From: Halisarca cf. caerulea
Lineage: Eukaryota; Porifera; Demospongiae; Chondrillida; Halisarcidae
Assembly (NCBI GenBank): GCA_963170055.1
Contig: CAUJGJ010000332.1
Location: forward strand, 2,752,501 to 2,816,500
Reading direction: 5' to 3'
Length of the DNA: 64,000 bases
Below, piece by piece: positions 50,955-64,000 of the stretch. How positions within the stretch are numbered: position 1 is the first letter of the stretch; every line of letters starts with the position of its first letter. The notes beneath the pieces are model-generated. The model did not search any database and had not been told where the DNA came from. It saw only the letters and a list, made by a program, of their open reading frames with translations. Both the position numbers and the translations under genes were made by a program.

Positions 50955-51225
50955 AGCATACAGCAAGCATGGGTAGTGAACACACAGCAAGCATGGGTAG
51001 TGAACACACAGCAAGCATGGGTAGTGAACACACAGCAAGCATGGGTAGTGAGCACACAGCATACATGGGTAGTGAACACACAGCACACAGCAAGCATGGG
51101 TAGTGAGCACACAGCAAGCACGGGTAGTGAGCACACAGCAAGCATGGGTAGTGAACACACAGCAAGCATGGGTAGTGAGCCCACAGCAAGCATGGGTAGT
51201 GAACACACAGCATACATGGGTAATG
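50955..51225. repeat. 24-bp minisatellite
   Basis: About eleven units with CAGCAAGCATGGGTAGTG. Confidence 0.92.
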
Positions 51226-51514
51226 AATCATTGATGGACACACAACAGAAAGGAGCAACTGTGTGTATGTATGTACGTATGTACGTAAAATATTTTGCCA
51301 ATCAACAGTTAAATATTTTACACATGATACTGGCACTCGTTGCACCAGGTACGTATGTACATACATAAGTACGTACATACGTAAGTACATACATAAGTAC
51401 ATACATACGTACGTACATACATACATAAGTACATACATATTGGTAAAATACCAATACAAAATGTACAACTTAAAGACAAAACATCATTGGGGCATTTACT
51501 GAATAATGTACATC

Positions 51515-51866
51515 TCAGTGATTGTTTTGAAACCATAAATTGACCAATTCTTTCAGCAGCACTTGTCTGTCTGCAGTAGGAGATGAGACGTGTAGCATTT
51601 TAGTCGGCTTAACATATGTAGCAATGGAGTACGGTGTTGAGGAAGAACCCCTGTAAGCTACAATGGTGATATACCACTGCTTGGATACAAGACCACTTCA
51701 AAGGTCATCTACAGCTATCTGTAAGATACATACACAGGTACAAACAAATTATGGGGGAAAACTCTGCCAATATCTGGCTTATCAGGCCACTCAATCTCAA
51801 ACACTGTCCCAGTGAGGGAAGCACTATCTACACATCCTCTCTTGAAGGGCTTACTTCCTATAGTCA
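51515..51866 (-). CDS. Two candidate exons of an unidentified gene
   Basis: The upstream exon starts after TTTCCATACAG at 51,866 and reads TIGSKPFKRGCVDSASL, then FEIEWPDKPDIGRVFP, open to about 51,735; no strong donor was found. The last exon, from 51,650 or 51,657, reads SSSTPYSIATYVKPTK and LLKELVNLWFQNNH to TGA at 51,515-51,517. Composition and splice acceptors look genuine but I do not recognise the protein. It could be the 3' part of an independent gene between UBL4 and SRPK. Confidence 0.4.
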
Positions 51867-52521
51867 CTGTATGGAAATTATTCAAAGTATTCAGGTCAAA
51901 GAGAAGCTACGGTCATTGCACTAGACATGACATGTGTACACACACTCTGCATCGTGGACAGTTCCCAGCAGACGCTAGCACCTGCGCGTGTGAATGATGA
52001 CATGTGTCTGGTTGAAATGAACCCAAATTTGTATGTTCCTCTACATCTGGTAGCACCTTACCTAGGCAGCACAGAGGGTATGTCATCTGGTAGCACCTTA
52101 CCCAGGCAGCACAGAGAGAGTGAGTGTGAGACATGGTTGCAGGGTTGGACAGGTTTGGCACTAAAAAGGACCCTCGACTTGTCACGGTTGTGTACATATA
52201 TCAAGGACATCCATCTGTTTGGGTATACTGACATACTTCTAACTCCAATTTCATACCAAATTTATCCTTGTCATTTCTTACAGCATGTCATTCCACTCTT
52301 ACACACAGTACTACCATATGCCTCATCAATTGTCTTGCTTTACACTTTTGGCCTGTTCTGGCCTTACCTCATGTTTCTATTGTCCTTTTAGATTTAAAAG
52401 TACTTACATGTCTCTCTGAATAGTCAGGTACAGCTGACCCACTCCTTTATTTTTATCATGACCCAACCAATAAACAAATAATACATCACAAAAATAGTTA
52501 TATGATACCAACCACGTCACA

Positions 52522-56673
<4,152 letters not shown>

Positions 56674-57120
56674 CCTTGATGCTCAGGCGCTGCTTTATAC
56701 TCTTACAGCCCAGGGCGCTTCTGGCTCCCGTACAAATATTTCCTTTGCCGGTTCATATTTTTGTGAAGTAATGGAGGCGAGTTTATGAGAAATCTTCGAT
56801 TGTGATTGGTGAGTTTTCTGACCAACCAAATCCTTCCTCTCTTACTACGGGGCAAAAATGAATTCTGTACCGATTTCCATTTTGGGATGACTTTTAACGA
56901 TACTTTTTCTCCGAATGTTACCTGTTGTACTTGATTCTTGTAGTACTTTAGGTTGATTTTTAGTTTAATGTATCATCGTTATGTTCTTCATTTCCTGTCA
57001 AAAGGCGGGAAAGTGGACCACGTGGGAATCAATACCCGGGAGAAAACTAACAACGAGTGTCATATTGGCGTCCTGGGGTACGAATTCAATGCCAACCAGT
57101 GACCTATAGGAGAACAGGAC
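56674..57120. promoter_or_regulatory. Divergent promoter region of UBL4 and NF-YB
   Basis: A 447-bp spacer between the start codons of two divergent genes. It contains ATTGG at 56,805-56,809 in the context GTGATTGGTGAG, an inverted CCAAT box, and CCAACCAAAT 10 bases on. The NF-Y complex binds CCAAT, so the NF-YB gene may be under its own control; this is inferred. Confidence 0.55.
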
Positions 57121-57828
57121 ATGTCGAGCGACAACCCAACCAGGAGTTTAGCGACGCAGCAAACCCTTCTTAGCATGGAAATGGCGCCTCAGTACGCTAC
57201 TGCATTGTCCTATGGACTTTCACAGCAAGAGAAAGGTCCCCTAGCGGGAGGGCGCGGTATTGCTCACACAAGCGAGGAAGAGATGACTTGGCAGAGATTC
57301 GGAGGGCACATGGCTACACAGCCAACGCAGAGTTTAGCCGACAGCCGTGGTTTGCTCACCACACCTTCCACCAGTGTAGCTGAAGACGTTCTGGCCATGC
57401 ACCAAGGGAACAGACCCGAGAGCTTCGGGAGAGATTCTGTGGATGACTTTGGTGAGTTTATTTCTTTTGGAATTTGCTTTTGAGCAAGACACTGCAAGTG
57501 TTGCCACATGTTATTGTATGGCTTACAACCAATGCACCGTTGTTTAGCTGTTCATTGCTTCATAGTCTGAGGCAAAAGCACATGCTATGGCTATTCTGCT
57601 TGTAGCATGCATTTGACCATCACTTCCACTGACACAGGATATGTATACATACGTATGTATGTATGTATGCATGAATGTAGAACTGTTTGATACATGAAGG
57701 TAAACAGGCATCATACAGTCTCCATAGTCTGTCCTTCCATGGGCCTCAAAATGCTTACATACAAAGATGTTGGATTATAGAGGTTGTCAGATTGTTGTGT
57801 GTTTCTTATAGTCTAATGTGTTTGTGTG

Positions 57829-57907
<79 letters not shown>

Positions 57908-58195
57908 TACGAGACTATGGTGGTGTTTTCCGAGCACTCCAGATTTTGAAAGATTCTTTGATGGAAATGTGTACTTTACATAGATTATCATATGCCACTA
58001 TACAGGCATGTCATTCCTACGTAAGTATGCATATGTTCGCATTAGGTGACAGCTTGACTGCCGACCCAGAGTCCTTGAGGTTCACTTATGACCTGGAAGA
58101 GCACAGTAGATCAAAGAAGCAGAAGAAAGATGAGAGTTCATTTTTTCGAGATCAGGTAGCCTTATGTGTACAGTAACAAGTGTACACTCACGCAC

Positions 58196-58241
<46 letters not shown>

Positions 58242-60128
58242 CACATTTTATTCTTTAATCAGCATCACACAACACTGATGGGTAGTTAAACTAATGATGA
58301 GTATGGAGACGGATATGAAAAATGCACTGCCTGCATGTGTTAGGCTAAAACATGGCACGGTGGACCACAAGGGACATAAGGTAACACAAAAGGAATACTG
58401 TAGGCTACCTTGAACAAAACAGTGTAGCTACGTACGTACGTAGTAGGTGCCACTACAGAACTGTGTATATCCGTATGTACTTATGGATAGACACTCAAGT
58501 ATAGACATTAATTTGGAAGTTGGCTTCATTGTTCAAAGAAATGTTGCCATGGTAAGCAAAAGGAATCCTTCTGCAACAGATTGGAAAAGATCTTGCAGTG
58601 GATCTGTTCCCAGTGACAAGTCACTTCACTCCTTTGCAATTGGCTTGTACACCTGATACCCTGAATTCCTGTGGACCTAACTAGAATGTCAGCTGAGCTC
58701 TGTATGCATTGTTGGTGCACAGCCATAGTAGATCCTCGCATCAGCTACTCTTCAGTCTTTTTGCATCAGTCAAAGTTGTCATGAGGAAGGAGATTCCTGT
58801 ACTCTAAAATCCCAGATAAGATGAGGTCAGAGTCCATCCTTGCTGGGGAAACACTAATACCAGGGAGCCTGCTAACACAAAATCTCAACATAAAAACAGC
58901 AAAACCTTCAATGCCCCCATTGCAAAACCTTCAATGCCCCTTCAATGCCCCTATTGTTCCTATATCTTCTATTTGACTGATGGGGTGTGTGCAGACTTGC
59001 TGAAGAATATATATCTAAGTTTTGCATAGAGGGATTGACTCTTGCTTGCTGGTAATGGTCATAAGTTTGGCAATAGGAATTCCAAGAAAAGGAATGGTGT
59101 CAACCAAGGAAAGGTACGTATCTCTTTTGAACCAAGGCTGCACCAAGGGTAGAAGAGGTGTTAACTACTGACCTTCCTACTTTGGAGGGCCTCTTTGAGA
59201 AGGTAGTTTCCATCCTAGCCTAGTTTAACCAGCTCTAGTGGGCTGGAACATCCAGTGACAATTCTTGGCACTTTTGGCAATGAGTTGTTGTCAAGCTATT
59301 AGAGGATGGATATCTCTAGGAGTGAAGGAAAGGCAATAACCGCTGTCTGGACAATTGTGGAGGGTGGGCCAAAGTCCCTCTGGCCAAAACACACCCTACC
59401 AATGAATATTTGCAATTGTACTCTGCTTTTGGTGTCCAGTTTGTTTGAGTGGAGCAATGCTTATGCATGCTACGTATGTATGTACATACGTATGTACGTA
59501 TGACATACCTGATATGTGTGTTTATGTACGTATAAGATAAATTCATATTTTTGTGATTCTTGATTTTCCATTTTTGAGATATTTTGAGATACAAAGAATG
59601 TACATACGTACATACTTACGTATGTCAAAATATACACACAAGTATGCACCTAAATACATATGTGTGTATGTGTGTAGACTGGCATAATGCTACAGTGGTC
59701 ATCTTATGGGCGTGGTCTAAAGTATGTACATACAAAGTATGCAAAACTATATAAGGCAATACTTGTTGGTCAGCCTTCTTTGGCCTTGTCTAAAGTTGTG
59801 ACAGCTCCTTACTCCCTGATAAGACGGTGACTGGTTTGTGTATCCTTTGTTGTACAAGGTGTGGAGTTGTTATCTACTCCAGTAGTGGTGTGCTTATGTT
59901 CCTGCACCTACGTGCTGTCTAATGTCTAATAAGATTTGGTATCTTTCGGTACATTAGAAGTTGAACTTAACTATAATCGACCATGTCTCAAACTCAGTAC
60001 ACACCCATCCACATGCATACACCAAATCAATACTAAGAAATGGCCACAATTCAGTGCGGAAGATGCCCTTGCAAGAAAATACAGATAGAGGGAGAGAATG
60101 GGTCAAGTGTCCCACCTAAGGGAAATCC

Positions 60129-60210
<82 letters not shown>

Positions 60211-61544
60211 GTATGTATGTACATGTCCTTTGGAATTATTTCTCTTTGTACCTTGTACACAGGATCGTTTCCTGCCTATTGCTAATGTGGGTCGCATGAT
60301 GAAACTGGCCATACCAACAGGTGGCAAGATGTCCAAGGATGCCAAGGAATGCATGCAGGAGTGTGCATCTGAGTTCATCAGTTTCATTACCAGCGAGTAT
60401 CCTGCAGCACACTTACGTAGCTATGCATACTTGTACACACATACGTACGTACATACATACGTATGTGCTGTATATACTTATGTACAGTGTTAGGTACAGG
60501 CTCAGTATGGGATATGCATGTAATACACGCTTTTGTTTTGTGACTCCATACTAATAGCTCACACCTCTTGTTGTCTAATATTGTATACATGTACTTGTGA
60601 TGCACATACAGTACATGCACAGGCATGTATGTATGTACATACGTACACATTCGTCATACTCTCTTATCGCACTCATGCAATGTAGGCATACGTAAGTGTA
60701 TAGAAGTTCTTGACTCAATTTTCGTCATACTGCATACTAGTGTGCATATGTATGTACGTATGTATGTATGTAGCTCATAAGGCCTTGTGAGCAACTTTAG
60801 GATTTCTTGGTTGGATGTGCGTATGTATGTATATGCTTAAGCCTTCTAGCGTTCTATGATTGTATGTACGTACATACAGTACATACAATACCTTGTGTTA
60901 CAATATACATACATATTATGTATATATGTGGTATCCTATGTAGTGGTCTATAATGAGCCGGGTCTGGGGATATACTCCCCCAGGGATAACTCGAGGTTTT
61001 ATGCTTCATAAGGTGATATCTGAGGCTATTTCGTACCACTCAAGCAGTTTGTGAATTCATAGATCTCTGCTGCAGTTGTACATTGCAGGATAATATTTTC
61101 AACTGGGGTCAAAATGTCCCTGTACCCACCCACCCCCACCCCCACCCCCGCCTAAAAACATGTATGAAGAATTCCCTGGTGCTAGTAAGCATTTGATTTA
61201 TTTTCACATAACCTTATCACCCTGTGTTAGTAGATTTCATAAACAGTAACTCTTCCTTAACTGATGCTAAAGAGCTGCTGAGCGTTGCCTTAAGGAAAAA
61301 AGAAAAACAGTAACGGGGGAAGACATTTTGTTTGCCATGGCAACACTTGGATTTGATAACTACATAGAACCACTCAAGAACTTCCTCACAAAGTACAAGG
61401 AGGTTGGTCCGTCTTGTAAGACTATCCGCAGTGTGTATAGCTATGTACATATTGTATGCATGTATGTACTGGCAGCATCGGTATGTGTTCCAAATCTGTT
61501 TGCATGTGAATATATGTGTGTGTATATACGTATTTGTGTGGTGG

Positions 61545-61608
<64 letters not shown>

Positions 61609-61662
61609 CGTGTTTGTGTGCATGTGCGTGCGTACGTGTTGTGTGTGCCTATGTGCATGCAT

Positions 61663-61724
<62 letters not shown>

Positions 61725-61894
61725 ACATGCATATATCTGGTTTTATTTGATACTGCTAGAATGTGAAAGGAGAGAAAGTATCAGAAGAAGGCATTGTCTC
61801 TCTCAGTGGCTCGTACTCTGACCCTCTACAGCAGCTCACCCAGCTATCACAGGCGACCAACTCTGGACTACAAGTGTTTCCAAATTTACAGTAA
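57121..61894 (+). CDS. NFYB: Nuclear transcription factor Y subunit beta (NF-YB/CBF-A), complete
   Basis: Histone-fold subunit of the trimeric CCAAT-binding factor NF-Y. Exons: 57,121-57,451, 58,046-58,155, 60,263-60,396, 61,273-61,402, 61,760-61,894; all GT-AG, one frame, 279 residues. The N-terminus (1-147) is Gln/Ser-rich and less conserved. The histone-fold (148-about 235) has the family sequence order: [45 protein letters not shown], then [32 protein letters not shown]. The short C-terminal exon ends GLQVFPNLQ. Introns hold GT/CA microsatellites. The start is the first ATG after the promoter region, and the N-terminus is within the usual range for animal NF-YB. Confidence 0.95.
57829..57906. 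repeat. (GT)n microsatellite
   Basis: In NF-YB intron 1, about 140 bases upstream of exon 2. Confidence 0.95.
58156..60262. other. NF-YB intron 2
   Basis: Contains CA tracts at 58,192-58,241 and 60,131-60,207. The 1.9 kb between them has no coding signal that I can support. Confidence 0.6.
60131..60207. repeat. (AC)n microsatellite
   Basis: Lies about 55 bases upstream of the NF-YB exon 3 acceptor. Confidence 0.95.
61549..61722. repeat. Two (GT)n tracts
   Basis: GT tracts at 61,549-61,604 and 61,663-61,722 in NF-YB intron 4, the second ending about 37 bases before the exon 5 acceptor. Confidence 0.95.
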
Positions 61895-63729
61895 ATCAGT
61901 TGTAGCATTGTGAATCCTTTTACCACATGTATGCTTTCTTTAGTCTTTTGTTGCATTTCCATTGTGTATTGTCTTTGTGTTGTGGGCACTGTGTTGTGAG
62001 ACCTCACACAGTGCCCTAAGTGTGTGCTTGTATGAGTGACTTTATGGATTGTTTTATTTGAGATCCGAATCGTTTGCCATTACAATTTCTGCATGTGTAC
62101 TTTGATTTCCTGTTCATCGAACGTTGACAAAATACATTGCACGTGTTATGTACATAACAGTATCTGTACATGTGCATGCATGACAGGGGACCATGCGTGG
62201 TATGTGCACACATGGATCAATATGTGCATCATACATTGGTTCACTCCACACCGCACGCATGGATATAGTTTGCCTTATGGCAGTGTGCAGTGCAAGTGTG
62301 CATGTCATACATATATAATAATCTGCATCATATACTACTATCTGTGGATAACATACATACATGATGCCTTTCATCTATTATTTATATAGTTTGACTTGTA
62401 GGCATGGTTACACATGCATATGTATAAAAAATATAATTACAGTATTATAGTCCAATATGAACAGAATACAGTGAACCTTCATGCAGTAACATTCTTGCTT
62501 TCTAATCTGACCATCTTATGAGGTAGTCTGGCTACGAGGTATACATGCAGTCACCATGCATGACATATTAGGTAATGCAAGAATCACAGTATATATAATT
62601 CTCGTCCTAATCTGACACTCTTGTCGGATTAGAGCTAGAGATCCACTAGCTATTATACTTATACATGTATGGGAGTACATATATACTCTATTATTTATAG
62701 TTTTATATATTATCATCATATAGTTGTACATGCATGTGATCCCTGCACCACATGTGCATGAAAGCACCACACGTAGGCCCACTCTCTCAACAGACATAAA
62801 CCCTAAAATTAATGAGGACCTCTAGCTATACAATCAGGACAACTTGTCTGGTCCCAAGGTGACCAGACTATAGAGGTCCTGCTATTATGCACACATTTAA
62901 AATGTGTATATATATACCCCATGCAACCATGAACTTGCAATAATATAGCCTCTTGCAACTAGAGCACTTCCGAAGATAAAATGTGCAGTATACATAATAT
63001 AATATTATATCTCCTAATGTTGTAAAATGGCTGGAATGTACAGTGAAACACAAAACTTTAGGGATTGACGAAAAATGTTCATAACATATCAGAATTAATT
63101 TCATGTAATCAGAACAGCTATATAGGAATAATAGGGGCATTGGGGCAAGGAGAAACGGCGAAAACAGTGGAAATTAATGGCGGGAATGGCGGAAACAGTG
63201 GAAATACTCTCAGAAAGCATTTGCCACATATTGTTTGACCCCACCCACATGCCCACATGTATCTACTATGGTCACACCTACCAGTCATCACTGTAACAAG
63301 TTTGGGTGAAGTTACACGTATAATTGACCAAAAGAACACATTGTATTGTAACAGGACATATTGTAGGGTATACAGTGGGTCTTCTAGTCCGGACACATTG
63401 GGACCAAAAAGGACTGTTGTGATTATCGAGGTGTCCTCATTTCAGGGGTTGAAGGTGTACTTGGGCTTATTATAGCAGATTATTTGATTCCAGCGTCATG
63501 TGTCCACATTATGGTTAAGGTTATTGTTACAGAAGCTTATTTAACCTGGGCAGGCCTTTAGCCAAATGGCTATACTACTCTAGGCACCCAGTCACACTAA
63601 TGGGGGTCTGGATTAGAGTAGTTCCCCTGTATACGAATTGTAAACATATGAACGTATTAATGTAAATTATATGTATATAATGCAAACATATGCAAAATAC
63701 AAGCCATGTGCACATGTACACACACACAT

Positions 63730-63774
<45 letters not shown>

Positions 63775-64000
63775 CATGCACACACATGTACACTACTGAA
63801 AAGGTAAAGCCCATAGCCACTGACCATGTCCAAGAATTATAACCCGTGTGTGTGTGTGTGTGCGTGTGCGCGCGTGTGTGTGCGTGTGCATGTGCGCATG
63901 TGTGCATGTGTGCAAGTGTGCACATGGTTTGTATTTGCATATGTTTGCATTAAATACAATTAGCTGTAACATGTTTTTGTTTACAATACGTACGTATATA
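61895..64000. other. Intergenic region right of NF-YB
   Basis: AT-rich; I see no gene. It contains a fold-back at 62,815-62,880 (arms AGGACCTCTA and TAGAGGTCCT, inner GTCTGGTC/GACCAGAC), likely a MITE end. A CA tract at 63,731-63,771 is followed by a GT tract at 63,847-63,925. Confidence 0.6.

Noticed and set aside
49163..51225. Regular repeats resembling a CRISPR array or a repeat protein
   Set aside because: Units are directly adjacent with no spacers, and the context is an animal genome; these are minisatellites.
63118..63396. 92-residue minus-strand open frame
   Set aside because: No conserved pattern, no splice context and repetitive composition; consistent with chance.

Overview
The window is nuclear DNA of an animal. 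It holds spliced genes with GT-AG introns, very dense CA/GT microsatellites, many minisatellites and several eukaryotic transposons. The gene and transposon mix would suit a sponge or another early-branching marine invertebrate, but nothing here fixes the species. Exon models were read by eye from splice sites and checked by codon phase across each junction.

Host genes. A complete 13-exon SR-protein kinase gene (SRPK) lies on the minus strand from 48,854 to 26,858. Its exons 2-6 occur a second time at 5,741-123, inside a direct duplication of about 9.4 kb (1-9,852 versus about 38,900-48,287). To the right are two divergent genes sharing a 447-bp spacer with an inverted CCAAT box: a UBL4-like ubiquitin-fold gene (minus, 56,673 to at least 53,413) and a complete five-exon NF-YB gene (plus, 57,121-61,894). 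A fourth gene, unidentified but with a CHORD-like zinc motif, runs on the minus strand at 12,926-10,390 and has an in-frame TAA. Two further minus-strand candidate exons lie near 51.5-51.9 kb.

Mobile elements. Between the CHORD-like gene and the 3' end of SRPK (13.6-25.2 kb) is a head-to-tail array of five non-LTR retrotransposon copies. They have N-terminal zinc fingers, reverse transcriptase and a restriction-like endonuclease. The copies are joined through A(n)(GA)n or (GA)n tracts, as if each inserted into GA repeats such as those that end its neighbour. One copy (E4) has an intact 1,086-residue ORF. Intron 11 of SRPK holds a 3,575-bp Tc1/mariner element with two convergent genes: a DD34E transposase and a BEN-domain protein. 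Both ends carry palindromic decamers spaced 22 bp apart, starting exactly 45 bp from each tip. Intron 6 of SRPK holds a compact hAT element with an 8-bp target duplication.

The rest is simple repeats and small fold-back elements, including a run of four adjacent hairpins at 38,194-38,420. The strongest candidates for something undescribed are the two-gene Tc1-BEN element with its phased palindromes and the GA-linked retrotransposon array. The duplicated SRPK block may instead be a second haplotype kept in the assembly.
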